Shown here: one piece after another, positions 43,661-54,939 of the stretch
Position numbering within the stretch: position 1 is the stretch's first letter
Layout of the letters: each line of letters begins with the position of its first letter
Assembly (NCBI GenBank): GCA_030710605.1
Contig: CP092863.1
Coordinates: 116,068,680 to 116,132,679 of the forward strand
Source of the DNA: Cordylochernes scorpioides
Lineage: Eukaryota; Arthropoda; Arachnida; Pseudoscorpiones; Chernetidae
DNA: 64,000 bases
Direction: 5' to 3'
Program-made: the position numbers and the translations under genes
Notes under the pieces: model-generated
What the model saw: the letters and a program-made list of their open reading frames with translations, nothing else
Databases searched by the model: none
What the model was told of the DNA's origin: nothing

Positions 43661-44390
43661 TTATGTAAATCATATTGATAAAGGAACTGGACTGTTGGAA
43701 ACACCAACATTGACGTCGCATTCTACTGAAATTTGAGGTCGGAAACCAGCTTCCTGTGGCGTATTTTGTGTTGACGGAAGTTGGTATCCTAGAGTGGAAT
43801 TCTTTGTGCAACGGACGTGGGAATGTCACACGGTGGCGCTGTCCGTCAAATTAGGTGACAACTCTGTCAATCCTCTATATAAGTCCGGGGTTCCAACAGA
43901 TCAAAATCCCGACAAATTAGAGAGAAAATTAAAAATATATATACATGTCGTAAATCCGGGTAAGCTAACAAGTGAGTTGGAAGCAGTCGGGGTTGAGTGG
44001 CAAGGCGTGCAGAGTGGGAAGTCCGCACGGGACAGTAAGGACAAAGTTTGGGATCAAAAGACGCTCTTCAAGTACGTCTCACGTGGCACCAGGACCAGGG
44101 GAAAGTTGAGGATTAACTGAGGAAAACTCGGCGTCCTGCATGAAGCCTCGGAGGCAGGGAGGAACCAAAACGGCGGCCACGAGGGCCGCCGTGAGATCTA
44201 GCACTGAGCGTCCTGTCCGAAAATATCCACTGTAACCTAACTAACTGTCAACATCCGGACCAACGCCCCTTCTTTGTCCCTCTCTGGATCCCCCGGGTGT
44301 CCAGTGGCAAGCTGGTGTCACTTTGAGACGACTAGAAAAGATGTCATACTTTATTACTTACATATCACATTGTTTAAATTACGATATACA
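43660..44390. other. GC-richer unclassified region
   Basis: There is a TATA-like CTCTATATAAGTCC at 43,873 and a plus frame of 108 residues at 43,794-44,120 with no family I recognise. GCGGCCACGAGGGCCGCC near 44,172 is a perfect-looking hairpin. It could be a retroelement LTR or an unknown gene fragment. Confidence 0.35.
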
Positions 44391-44398
44391 TACCATGT

Positions 44399-44589
44399 TT
44401 TCTTGGTTCCAAAATCACTTTATTAAGTACCGCTCAACAAGAGCAACCTAGTTTACGATAATTGAAACAATGAATAATATATGAAGGTTATTCACATATT
44501 AAACAAAAGGTTAACGCGGGATTCAATCCCGGTTCATGACTGTAGGGAATCGAGGGTGTTGCCTACTCGTCCACCGACTTTTGTTGATT
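44399..44589 (-). mobile_element. SINE-B copy
   Basis: It is flanked by CATACCATGT at 44,389-44,398 and 44,590-44,599. The 3' end, read on the minus strand, is GAGCGGTACTTAATAAAGTG. Confidence 0.85.
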
Positions 44590-44754
44590 CATACCATGTG
44601 TTCTCCTGTAGAAAGACGTTTCGTGCCCGAAAGCTAAAGATCAAAAAGGATTTTTTAAAAGAAAATTTCCCCTGGAGGTCTGATAGTTTTACTCCATATT
44701 GACACAAGGGATTATTTTATTGAAATATTATTTCGTTGACGTAATATATAACTA

Positions 44755-44945
44755 AGAATAAGGCATTTCATGATTATGCAACTAAAAGTTGATGATGGCT
44801 AGTGTCATCTGTCGGAATAAATATTAACTAATCGTTTATTTTTAATTTATTCCTGAATTGGCCAAATATCTTTTCTGAGAGATGGTGCAAGCCATCAGCA
44901 ACTTTTAGTTGCATGGTTAGGAGATGCTTTTTCTTAATTTATCTA
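44755..44945. repeat. Hammerhead-element arms without ribozyme
   Basis: GCAACTAAAAGTTGATGATG and its inverse GCAACTTTTAGTTGCATGG flank TTGGCCAAATATC. The ribozyme has been deleted. Confidence 0.65.
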
Positions 44946-44994
44946 CCTGATTTCAGTACAATTTCACTTTCATACTATTTTCCACGTAACATAT

Positions 44995-45440
44995 AATGTT
45001 TTATAAAACACTTAAAGTTGCACCGCATAAGTTTCTTTTCTGTGAAAAATCAATATTTATTTCAAAGAGAAATATTTACTATTTCTAACTTTTTTTGGAT
45101 GAAGTATGAAAGGGTGAAAATATGAAGAGTAATGGCGAACGGAAAAATAAAAGTGTCCAGGGGCGGGAATCGAACCCACAACCTTCCGCTTACCGGGCAG
45201 ATGCCATGTCCACTAGGCTACCCTGGACGTATTTCTCCGTTCGTAAATAATACTTAAAGTAACTTATAATACATTATAAAGGACTTGATTATAAAACACT
45301 TAAAGTTGCACCGCATAAGTTTCTTTTCTGTGAAAAATCAATATTTATTTCAAAGAGAAATATTTACTATTTATAACTTTTTTGGATGAAGTATGAAAGG
45401 GTGAAATATGAAGAGTAATGGCGAACGGAAAAATATATAA
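44995..45440. mobile_element. tRNA-carrying foldback element with duplicated arm
   Basis: The arm 45,001-45,148 (GTTGCACCGCATAAGTTTCT to GGCGAACGGAAAAAT) is repeated directly at 45,291-45,436. A tRNA-like core lies between, followed by the inverse end TATTTCTCCGTTCG. Confidence 0.7.
45155..45227 (-). tRNA. tRNA-like sequence, full cloverleaf
   Basis: Minus strand: acceptor TCCAGGG/CCCTGGA (7 pairs), T8 A9, D stem GCC/GGC with A14 and GG in the loop, anticodon stem TCTGC/GCGGA (5 pairs), loop CCGGTAA, T stem GTGGG/CCCGC (5 pairs) with loop TTCGATT. The anticodon would be GGT (threonine), but base 33 is C. It is better folded than the 36-kb copy and could be transcribed by pol III from its internal promoter. 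Confidence 0.65.
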
Positions 45441-45599
45441 TCATACGCCGCAGTCCTTTATAATGTATATAATGTTTTATTACATTCTTTCATAAATATG
45501 GTAAAATAACTTACTAAAATATGTTAAAACTTGTTTAGATTTATTTGGATTTTTGACCATGTCTGTATTTCCTTTTTTTTTTGTTTTATATTATAAATA

Positions 45600-46145
45600 A
45601 AAGCGTTGAAGCACAAATGTCTCTTTTTACACACAAAACAAACTTCTACTGTTCTTATTGCAATGAAAAAAATATATTGGGAGAGGACTTGGCTCATCAG
45701 TGATGAACCCTCCCAGTGGTTTGGCCATTTTAATCTACCTGACCGCTTCTCAGAGCTCTAATACTGTATTGGATCATTCTGCTTATATATGCTATACTGA
45801 AGGGTGGAATCTTAGAAATTGTATTTAAGTAAACTATGGACATGAGCTTTCAGGACAGTAGAATTATATTTAAATATTTGCATCGGCCAATGCTCTTTAA
45901 CAAACAATAAAGACAAGGACAAGTTAGGTATAAATTAATATAAAGTAATAACGCACCTTCTATACATTGTAAAGGGATTTACCAAAATTCGCATTTTTCT
46001 TAAAACGTTGTTTTTCTTATTACTCAGCAAATAATATTATTACGGCGAATACATAATACAAAGACATTATACATAACGGTGAATAATATTGTTATTTCAA
46101 TTTCTTGCAAGTGTTTACGAACTTTTGGGATAACCTTGTAAAAAA
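45600..46145 (-). repeat. R1 long form ending at a mariner-like inverted end
   Basis: R1 from GCGTTGAAGCACAAATGTCT to the GGACAGTAGAATTATATTT junction, then GCATCGGCCAATGCTCTTTA, shared in inverse with 27,384-27,475. It ends with TTGCAAGTGTTTACGAACTT TTGGGATAACCTTG. Confidence 0.6.
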
Positions 46146-46414
46146 AAACATTCAAGCATCATGTATTTTTTCTCTCCCAAACCAAAGGTCGATCTTTGTG
46201 TTTATTTAGATATGAGGCGGCAGTTGGTTCAGTTACCCCAGCCTGCTCTATATCATCCCCCAATTCCAAATATTAAGAATAAAAAAACCCAGCCCCACAG
46301 AGTCGAGTTTCACGCGGTAAAAAAAATGAGATAAAAGATGATGAGGGGGAGCCAACGACTTCCTGGTTGTAAATCTGATAGAAGTGGAGAACTGCTCACT
46401 TTCCTCCTAGCTGA

Positions 46415-46590
46415 GACAGTAGAACTTACTGCATGAGAGGACACTCCCGCTAGAGGACACCTCTCTACAAAGGACAGTTTTCATTGTCCAAATTACCATT
46501 TTTACTATTTAACAACTCTCCGGCAAGAGGACACCCCTTCATAAAGGACACTTTTGCTCTGCAACTAGGTGTTGTCCTTTACAGAGAAGT
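46415..46590. mobile_element. pogo-like MITE
   Basis: Starts ACAGTAGAACTTACTGCATG AGAGGACACTCC and contains several AGGACAC motifs with inverse GTGTCC-type partners. The right end is unclear. Confidence 0.45.
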
Positions 46591-46770
46591 GTTGTACCTT
46601 TCATAATGTATATCAGGATTCAGACAATACCTCTGAAAGATATTACAGTAACTTTTACTGAAGACACACCAGATAACCAATTGTGAACAAAATTGTCTCT
46701 CTCCTTAGAAAAAAAAAAAAAAAGAGACGACCGACGACATCAAATTATGAAACTTTCTTAAGTTTGGATT
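46590..46770 (+). mobile_element. CACTCATGGAC MITE, left end missing
   Basis: GTTGTACCTTTCATAATGTA through GACGACCGACGACATCAAA to ACTTTCTTAAGTTT. Confidence 0.6.
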
Positions 46771-46815
46771 ATAAAACAAATGGATTATAAACGATGCTGA
46801 TTCAAAATTGAAAGA

Positions 46816-46905
46816 AAAAGAAAGAGAAGAAGACCTGAAATTAGCTTGCTGGAAGGGATCAAGAAAGCTACCGGAAGGTCACTAGATGAGAGTGATGATC
46901 ACTAA
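46816..46905 (+). pseudogene. LINE C-terminal fragment
   Basis: In frame, the residues KRRRPEISLLEGIKKATGRS then LDE match the common C-terminus of LINE reverse-transcriptase proteins (a GRPRxxWLxGIxxxxGxSL pattern, usually followed by a DRxxWR motif). The frame ends in a stop soon after. A second copy is at 53,893. The family (RTE-like or other) cannot be settled from this fragment. Confidence 0.6.
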
Positions 46906-47084
46906 CAGACCAAATTGAAGAGAATATTTGGAAAAATAATTTTAAAAATTTAAATTCTAGAAGTGCTTCTATAAGATGATTGGTGACCATTCCCCATGTC
47001 GAATTATCGGGAGTTATCAATAAAATATTTGATACAAGTAAAGCTTGTCTTCATTATTGCATTTCACAAACATATGTTAAAATT

Positions 47085-47465
47085 TTGCAACAAATAAATT
47101 TACTGGCAATGTGTTTCTTTTAAATAATATCATAAAATATTATTTCTACAGACCTTACTGCAATGATATGAGTTATTGAATGAGAGGGCTTGGCTCATCA
47201 GTAGTGAACCCTCTCAGCGGTTTCGCCAAATTAATCTCCTTACAATTAGCTGTATATTTTACAACACATAATATGCGTGTAAATAATTCTTTTATGGAAA
47301 TACGCGATCTCTATTGCCTTTTCTGAATTGATAAAATATTGGGAGGGCCTGTCTCATCTCCTTCCCAGCAGTTTCGCCAGTTTGATAGATTAAATTGGTG
47401 AAACCGCTGGCAAGTTGTCACCACCGATGAGCCAGGCCCTCCCAATATTCAATCACAATGTAGTA
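47085..47465. repeat. Two R1 copies, the second palindromic
   Basis: 47,085-47,235 resembles 40,430. 47,335-47,460 has GGGAGGGCCTGTCTCATC and the inverse GATGAGCCAGGCCCTCCC around two GTTTCGCC/GGTGAAACC motifs. Confidence 0.65.
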
Positions 47466-47683
47466 ATTGGGAAATATAGGAAATTATTTAATATTTTCAT
47501 AAAATATATATACGTGTGAATAGTTCATAAATTGGAATATAGATGGCGCGCGCATTAATTGTAATTAAATAAACCACTTTGTCTCGACCCCTGCGGTGTC
47601 TTATTCATATACTATGCAAATTGATAAAGTTATTCTATATTAACCTTACCACTTTGCATATTATTTTAAACCTTTATCCTTAT

Positions 47684-47765
47684 GGCGCAAGCCATCAGCA
47701 ACTTTCAGTTGCACGATAAGAAGATGCCTTTTTTCACAATTTATGCACCTTATCCCAGTACAATA
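47684..47765 (+). repeat. Hammerhead-element right arm
   Basis: GGCGCAAGCCATCAGCAACT, GTTGCACGATAAGAAGATGC, with the downstream TTATGCACCTTATCCCAGTA also seen after the 13-kb element. Confidence 0.6.
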
Positions 47766-47769
47766 TTAC

Positions 47770-49320
47770 ATTTGTACTATTCTTTCACTTTATCCATTAT
47801 GTTTACATTTTTGATTATATTTTTAGAGATTTCTATTACATTCTTGCTGCTAAAATTTTAAATTTTTTCTTGTAGTTCATTTTAGTCCTAAATTCTTTCC
47901 TCTTTTATATATACATGTGAAAATAAAAAAAAATATATATATATCGTGTTTTTTTTTCTATTGTAAAAATATTTTTGAATTTATTCTTTACTTTTACACA
48001 AACTATCTTGAAGATAAACTCTTGCGAGTTCTTGTTTTTGAAAGAAAAAAAAAGTTTTTTTTTTATTCTTTTCCTTAAAAATTTCTGCTGGGTATATAAA
48101 TGTTTCAATATCTATCTCCTTCATTGTTATAATATTTTCTTTCTAAAATATTCCATAAAACTTTCTTTAATCTGTAAATTGTTTTCTTCGAATACACTAT
48201 ATATATATATATACAAATGATTTCATTTAACTAAATTTGCATATCAACCCTTTGTACATATTTCAATTTTGTGTTGATAGTTTCTCTCTTTTCATCTACC
48301 TAAAATTGCATACTAATTATTGTACATATTTCAAATAATCTTTCTATGTTTAGTATACCTTTAAAGTGCAAGTGTCCCTAGGGGGAAATAGAGTTCTAAG
48401 TCCAAATAAAATCATTGACTTCATGTCTTTTGTAGAGAAACATATTTTCTTTATTTACGTATAATAATTATTGAAATATATGCGTAATACATGTACCAAA
48501 ATAGACACCTCTCCCATTAAAAATACATAAAAACAATACATTATCACTCCATTACCGAACGTTATCAAAATACTTATTTTTTTGGCGAATTTTAATTTAA
48601 ATATTTGAAACAATATTTCTGTTATCATATACCTGGAATTTTAATAAATAGAGAGATATAAGACCTGTGGCTCATCAATGGCGAATCCATCCTGCGGTTT
48701 CGCCAGTTTAATCTATCAGACTGCTAAAAGAATATACTGGATTATTCTCCTCCTACCGTTTATATATTAAGCTCGAATTTTGGCAAAAAAAAATATATGT
48801 AAAGTCAATTCCTATTTTTATTTGGGAAACTTCATTTGGCGCAAACGATAATAGTAAATTGGCGCCAAAAAGTTGTATACATTTATTATTTTACTAATAT
48901 CTTACACAAATATATTTTGAAATAATTCTTATAATAATTAAATTTTTCAATTTCTGTGAATATTTTTAATGATTACTCACACAGATTTTTTTTTAGTGCT
49001 GATTTAGTTATGCAAATTTGTCTCGAGGTCTTTTGGAGAGAGTTAATTTCCGGTAACCTCGACAATCAGGTTCAACTTTTCTTTACAATGGTAATTCAGG
49101 ATTTTTTTAACTCGCGCCATCTACCGATCATTTTATAAACTAAGAGTATATACCTCAGTTTAATGAGAGCGCGCCATTTTCTATTTACATATCTTTAACT
49201 AAATGGAATAATAAATATACGCAATACTATACCCCATTTCGAGGCTTTCGACAGATAGCGCTTTGTTCTCTTTTTATCCAAAACATATATGATAACTTTT
49301 TATTTTTAAATTTTATATTA
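47770..49320. other. AT-rich sequence with one R1 fragment
   Basis: An R1 fragment lies at 48,665-48,760 (CCTGCGGTTTCGCCAGTTTA). The rest is AT-rich with poly(A)/(T) runs. GCGCCATCTACCGATC at 49,121 resembles the arm motif. Confidence 0.45.
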
Positions 49321-49500
49321 AAATTCGAAACTATTATAGACGCATATGATTATTTTAAAAATTAAACAATTTCTACTGCACAACGGAAAAATTAATAGGA
49401 GGGCCTGGCTCATCAGTGGTTAACCCTCCCAGCGGTTTCGCCAGTTTAATCTACCAATATAATAATTTCGAATTTACATAACAGATGGCGCGCTAATGCA
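49320..49500 (-). repeat. R1 copy with AGATGGCGCGCTAATGC end
   Basis: GGGCCTGGCTCATCAGTGGT, CCCAGCGGTTTCGCCAGTTT, then TTTCGAATTTACATAACAGA TGGCGCGC. Confidence 0.65.
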
Positions 49501-49611
49501 TAAAATTTTATATTACCGTATTCTTACTTTTTATATTTAAAATTGAGAAAAAAAAGAGGCGAAAGTTTCCCATTGAAATATGAATACAATAAATGGGATT
49601 CCGATGTAAAC

Positions 49612-49800
49612 AGAATGATCCAATACAGTATTGAAGCTCTAAGAAGCGGTCTGGTAGATTAAATTGGTGAAACCGCTGGGAGGGTTTACCACTAATGAGC
49701 CAAGCCCTCCCAATATATTTTCCATCGCAGTAAGGACAATAGAAGTTTGTTTTATGTGTGAAATAAACATCCGTGCTTTAATGCTTTCGTTTCTTATGTA
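49612..49800 (+). repeat. R1 long form
   Basis: ATGATCCAATACAGTATTGA, TTGGTGAAACCGCTGGGAGG, CATCGCAGTAAGGACAATAG. Confidence 0.65.
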
Positions 49801-49846
49801 TAGATGACGCGTTATTTTCTTACAATAAATTTGTTTAAAAATTTTT

Positions 49847-50657
49847 GATACACTGTAAAACATTGCTGATTACTGATACTATTACTTCTATTTCTGTATC
49901 GGTTCAAAATCACATTAATAGGTACCGCTCAACAAGAGCAACCTAGTTCATGATAATTGAAGCAGTGAATAATATGTGAAGGTTATTCACATACTAAACA
50001 AAATTTTAACGCGGGATTCAATCCCGGTTCATGACTGTCGGGAATCGAGGGTTTTACCCACTCGTCCACCGACTTTTTTCTATTTCTGTATGTACACTAC
50101 ATTTCTACTCGGAGAATCTGTATAAGACTAAAAGGTATATATATTTTTGTTGTTATATATATTGATGGATTTTTAATTAAAGATTTATTTATGGATTGCT
50201 CTATTTAAAAAAAAAACATGGATAAGATGCATTAGCTTTCCATCTATTATAAGAAACTGAGTAAAAAATGATTTACTTCAGTGTCCTTTTTTTTTCAAAC
50301 TTATTCTGACATATCAGTGATCTGGTGTCTTCCTTTATATGGAAAACTAGGACTTGAAAAACACGACAGTAGGTCGCCGAGAAATATCGGAATAAAGTAT
50401 GAAAAGAGGTTGAAGTAAATTATTTTTTACTCAGTTTCAGTTTCTTATAATAGATGGAAAGCTAATGCATCTTATCCTTCATTTTTTTTAAATAGAGCAA
50501 TCCATAAATAAATCTTTAATTAAAAATCCATCAATATATATAACAACAAAAATATATATACCTTTTAGTCTTATACAGATTCTCCGAGTAGAAATGTAGT
50601 GTACATACAGAAATAGCAGTAATAGTACCAGTAATCAGCAATGTTTTACAGTGTATC
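49847..50657. repeat. 811-bp palindrome with a SINE in its left arm
   Basis: GATACACTGTAAAACATTGC pairs with its inverse ending at 50,657. Long inner stretches also pair (GGAGAATCTGTATAAGACTA, TGGATTTTTAATTAAAGATT). Both arms carry the retroposon tail motif. The loop lies near 50,290-50,390. Confidence 0.88.
49899..50077 (-). mobile_element. SINE-B copy with 13-bp target duplication
   Basis: It is flanked by TTCTATTTCTGTA at 49,886-49,898 and 50,078-50,090. The opposite palindrome arm reads the uninterrupted site (TACAGAAATAGCAGTAATAG), so the SINE came after the palindrome formed. Confidence 0.92.
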
Positions 50658-50845
50658 AAATAAGGGGGAAAAGAAGGGCTTAGCATAAACTTGTATACAA
50701 GCAGTCGAGAACAAGCAGTTCTTAAAGAACAAGAATTAGTAGATTTGACAGAAATATACATAATTATTACAGACATCTTTATTTAATAGCCTTTTTAATT
50801 AAAGATTTATCTATGGATTGCTCAATTTTCAAAAAGACATCTTTA

Positions 50846-51093
50846 TAGTTTTATACATGGATGGATCAAGGGTGGTCTATAGTCAGGATATAAAATATTA
50901 CTTAATTGGTCCATTCACCCAGTTGTTCAGTAGAAGCCACAAGTACAAGTGAAGAAGGAATATACAACAATGTCATAATTACCAGACATCTATACAGCAG
51001 TTTTATACATGGATGGATCAAGGGTGGTCTATAGTCAGGATATAAAATATTACTTAATTGGTCCATTCACCCAGTTGTTCAGTAGAAGCCGCC
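50846..51093 (+). repeat. Direct duplication
   Basis: About 95 bases (TTATACATGGATGGATCAAG to TTGTTCAGTAGAAGCC) are repeated identically 153 bases downstream. Confidence 0.8.
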
Positions 51094-51544
51094 ATATTCC
51101 TCAATATATACAGTACCATCAAGTCAGTTGCCAAAATTAGTTTCGAAACCATCTGTGGTGTTTCACAGAATATTCGAGTCACCGTTCTTCTACGAATTAT
51201 TGATGGCATGTTGCCAGACTGATTTTGCTATTTTAGGATTTTTTTTAAAATGATTCTTTATCTCCTCTATATCTCCTTCAGAAAAGAGTTTTAAAAAAAC
51301 GAGAGGCGAGGTTATTGACATTTTGAGTATGTAATCGGCACAAAACCTCCACACTCTAAAAATAAAAGTATTGCAAAAGTCCTACATGTAAATACGAAGA
51401 GTAAGACAGGAGATTTATGCAAATCAAATTGAAGTCTGTAAGACATGTGGCGTACTTACAGTAGTACATCATTACACACATACAGTATATAAACATTATG
51501 GGTATTAGGAATTTATACGAAGAATACCTTCTGTTCGCGAAAAT

Positions 51545-51722
51545 GCAACACGCTGAAGAAGGGCCAATAGCCCGAAACGCGTACGTGATTGGCTTTTCTT
51601 GATTTATCAAGAAATAGATCTGCGAGATTATATGGAACAAACCTAAATTAATTTGATTTTTCCCCACTAGATGGCGCTCTGTCATTTGAAATGCTCATGT
51701 GAGCGGTCAGGATATGCCTTTT
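51545..51722 (+). mobile_element. Hammerhead element, right half
   Basis: Ribozyme core followed by GGCTTTTCTTGATTTATCAA, TAGATGGCGCTCTGTCATT and GCGGTCAGGATATGCC. Confidence 0.65.
51547..51589 (+). ncRNA. Hammerhead ribozyme with one extra base before stem II
   Basis: AACACG, CTGAAGA, extra A, stem II GGGC-CAATA-GCCC, GAAA, CGCG, TA, then CGTGAT pairing with the first strand with one mismatch. The extra base may weaken it. Confidence 0.6.
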
Positions 51723-51954
51723 TTAATTATATATAAAAATATATGCAAATATATATATTTTTTCTATCTTTCCCATTTCAAATAATTCCTGGCTTACATT
51801 ATTACTGATTTTTAAATAGGGAAACATTACAATTTTATTATTAGATTACCACTATGCAACTTTCTTGAGATATGCAAAAATGATAGTTATTAAAATTTCT
51901 AGACATCGAAAGATAATAGGATATCTAGACTGAATTATGTACACTGTAATGTCC

Positions 51955-52160
51955 TAGATATATATATCTATGTACTGATGAAGGCCATAGCCAGAAACCA
52001 TGGTATACAGGTTGGAATTTTTGTCTGAATTTGTCAAAACTGGTGTTGTGGCTATAATTCTTCATCACCACTAGTAAAGTTTTATTAGTAAGGTGAAGAA
52101 CATAATGTATCATTCTTATGTATAATTAAAGGGAGAGATGTCTTTCCAGGTACATACATT
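51955..52160 (+). mobile_element. Third-subfamily hammerhead element
   Basis: Core at 51,971-52,009, then AAAACTGGTGTTGTGGCTAT, CACCACTAGTAAAG and TTAAAGGGAGAGATGTC. It shares the CTGGTGTTGTGGC segment with the 61.5-kb element. Confidence 0.6.
51971..52009 (+). ncRNA. Hammerhead ribozyme, weakened stem II
   Basis: TGTA, CTGATGA, stem II A-GGC-CATA-GCC-A with a mismatched first pair, GAAACC-AT-GGT, triplet GTA, then TACA pairing with TGTA. Confidence 0.55.
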
Positions 52161-52329
52161 TCACAAAATTGTCTATATAATTATTTGTGCGTGTAGATTT
52201 TTTCATCCTCTTTTAATATCTATTATTTTTGCTGTAAACAGTCTGATACACGCCCACGCGGGAACATGTAAATAGCAATTTTTCAATTATTATTATTTTT
52301 TTGTAAAAATTTCATTTTGATATTTTATA

Positions 52330-52420
52330 CAATCGTATTTGCCCGCTGAAGAGCAAAATTTGCTCGAAAGCTTGAAAAACCTCAAAATAAAAAGAAACTT
52401 GTTTCCCAAATTCTAATTTT
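52330..52420 (+). repeat. GAAAGCTTG hairpin repeat
   Basis: CCCGCTGAAGAGCAAAATTT GCTCGAAAGCTTG then AAAATAAAAAGAAACTTG. Confidence 0.55.
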
Positions 52421-52469
52421 TCACTATTCACATAAATATCTATTTAAATCGATTAAATTGCAAGCATTT

Positions 52470-52680
52470 ATTGAGAATCAGCTGCAATACCATTCTTTTA
52501 TACAAGTATTTGCATATTAGGTAAATGCACGCCATCTGACTTTAAAAATAGGAACTATTTATTGCGTTTGTATTTTTTGAGAGTCAGCTTCAATACCTTT
52601 CTTTTTTTATACAATTATTTGCATATAAGGTAAATGTGCGCCATCTGTCTTTAAAAATAGGAACTATTTAGTGCGTCCAT
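52470..52680 (+). repeat. Tandem duplication of about 112 bases
   Basis: TATTTGCATATTAGGTAAAT and CGCCATCTGACTTTAAAAAT occur twice with slight changes. Confidence 0.7.
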
Positions 52681-52689
52681 TTCTTTCAT

Positions 52690-53880
52690 TAAATAAAACA
52701 ATTTCCCATTAGAGACTACCTAAGAACATATTTCCGATCTCTACTGGAAGTGGTTTCTCATTGGAGGTTGGATTAAACTTGGTCAAATATTATTTTTATA
52801 TTTTATAATGGTGATCGCTCATTTACTTCATTGATTTTTTTTTTGTAAATAATTATTCTAATGATCAATTTATAAGAGTAAAATGTCAAAAATCGATCTA
52901 AATAATTATTTTAGTTAAAAAATAACAGCGTTCATTAATTTTAAAAATCAAATATATTAATTTTTTTTTAATTTACATATTTTATATTTGAAATACAAGA
53001 ATATAATGTTACAAGTCAAAATATTAACTTCACCATTTCGGCCATTTTAAAATGGGGAAACTATCTTCTGAAAAGAAAAAAAAATCTAACAAAAGGGTAA
53101 AAAAAAAAGAATATAAGAAAGAAATAAACAAATAGATCCGAATACCAAGAAAAGGAAAATAACCAGCACATTTTCCAGTCAAAAGAAAAAAAAAATCACG
53201 TGATATATATTTACCAATCTGACAATTTTAGATTTATATTCTGAGAAGTTAATTTTATTACCTCTAGATGGCGTTCTAAAACATCGATAATCAAACTGCG
53301 TTACTTACTGAAGCAAGAAAATGATTATTCTTTGTGTGTGAAAGCTTGTAAGAAATAGGAACTTACCCTCTACCATTAATTTGTTTATTTTGTTGTCTGT
53401 TTTGCATAAGTTGAATCTGGTTAGAACGATGTATGTAAATTAGATGATTCTTTTGTTGCCTTAAATATGAGGTAATTAACTCTCTCTATATCTGAGAGTT
53501 GTCTTCAGAAACGATCCAACACTTAAAGTTTAATTCTGTGAATAAAATAAATATTTATACTCTATAGAGCATATATAATCAATAATTAGTTTTTTCAAGT
53601 AAAAATTATCTTTTAAATTTAATAATCACTTTTAATATAAGCTGACAACACATCTGTCATGTAATATGAATTATAAAAATAATTTTTGTGAAATTTTTCA
53701 AATATGCATTAACATCGTGATAAATTTACAAGTATAAATATATTATAAATATAAAATACAAGCATACTTGTATAAATAAATCCTGGTAGATTCCTAGAAT
53801 CCCAAATAGATATAAACAAAGACTGACTTATACTTCAGATATATAATAAAAGTAAATGGTTTAGAAAAGATGTTGATGTT
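52690..53880. other. AT-rich sequence, nothing recognised
   Basis: Poly(A)/(T)-rich with one CTAGATGGCGTTCTAAAAC motif at 53,263. Confidence 0.5.
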
Positions 53881-53892
53881 GGGAAAATTTGA

Positions 53893-53985
53893 AGGAAGAG
53901 AGGAAGACCTACAATGAGCTGGCTAGAAGGTGTCAAGAAAACTACCAGAAGGTCACTAGATAGCTGTGAGTGATGGTCACTAACA
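53893..53985 (+). pseudogene. LINE C-terminal fragment
   Basis: In frame RKRGRPTMSWLEGVKKTTRR then SLDS, the same LINE C-terminal motif as at 46,816. The reading frame is lost after SLDSCE. No upstream reverse transcriptase was seen. Confidence 0.65.
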
Positions 53986-54009
53986 GATCAAATTGGAGAA
54001 TATTTGTCC

Positions 54010-54700
54010 ATATTGTCACCAAAAGTCAACTTAATTGATATTAAAAACGACAACATACAACAAAAATTAAATTACGAAATTACTTTATTCCTATAGAATC
54101 TCTTTCTATTTCAATGTAATATACATTTCTTTTTATTAAAATAGTTATTCAATATTTAAAAAATAGTTCATTAATGCGTATAAACAATAGAGAAACCTTT
54201 GTAATATCGTTACTTAGTAATAAAATGTTTTTTTAGGTATTCCTAATTAAATGAAAAGTTACAAAAAGAAAGTAATGATAAGTACTAGCTGAATCAACCA
54301 AGACACCAAACGGTCCATAATTACTGTTGCAGAAAACAAAATGGCGATTTCAAGGTTGGCGCCAGACGATGATTTAAATATTCTTTTTCATTTTTTTGTG
54401 TACCTTCGCACCTTTTTCGTCTGATGGTGTTGGCGGATGATTCAGACGAGAGTGGACATGAGATTCCACAGAATCTTTTGGTAATTTTATGTTCGTCGTC
54501 TGCTTCCCTTTCGTCTAATTAGTAGAGTTCATTTGACCTTTGACAACCGTGGCCGCCATTTTTTAGAATTGGTCTTTAGAGAAATGCTATATTTCAACAT
54601 ACTCACATGTATTTTCAAGATATTTTTAACTATAAGATGTTTTAATATATATTAAGTGATATGTAAATAAATAATTAACTCAAATTAAAGACTTCATCAA
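54010..54700. other. Sequence without a recognised gene
   Basis: It includes GTGGCCGCCATTTTTTAG near 54,550 and GCGATTTCAAGGTTGGCGCC near 54,342. No coding exon was recognised. Confidence 0.4.
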
Positions 54701-54704
54701 CCTT

Positions 54705-54905
54705 TTTTTTATGAAAGTTTATTGTCTTTTTTACGTTTCGGCTACCCACTGTCGCCCTTTAAAAAAAAGGTGGAAATTTTATTAGTTAAGTATTGTTTTT
54801 TCGATATAAAAATACAATATACTTCACCAATAAGCTTTCAACTTTTTTTAAAAAGGGCGACATTGGAGTCGCCGAAACATCAAAAGGAACAAAAAAACTT
54901 AAATA
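54705..54905. repeat. Inverted repeat with GGCGAC/GTCGCC hairpins
   Basis: ACGTTTCGGCTACCCACTGT CGCCC and the inverse AAAGGGCGACATTGGAGTCG CCGAAAC are about 130 bases apart. Confidence 0.65.
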
Positions 54906-54939
54906 AAAAGTGAATAAATTGTAATGGGATCAGGTTGAT

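Noticed and set aside
43794..44120. 108-residue frame as a real gene
   Set aside because: No recognisable domain, no splice support, and composition not clearly coding. Kept only as an unclassified region.
45155..45227. Functional threonine tRNA gene
   Set aside because: C at position 33, and it lies inside a dispersed foldback repeat with decayed copies elsewhere.
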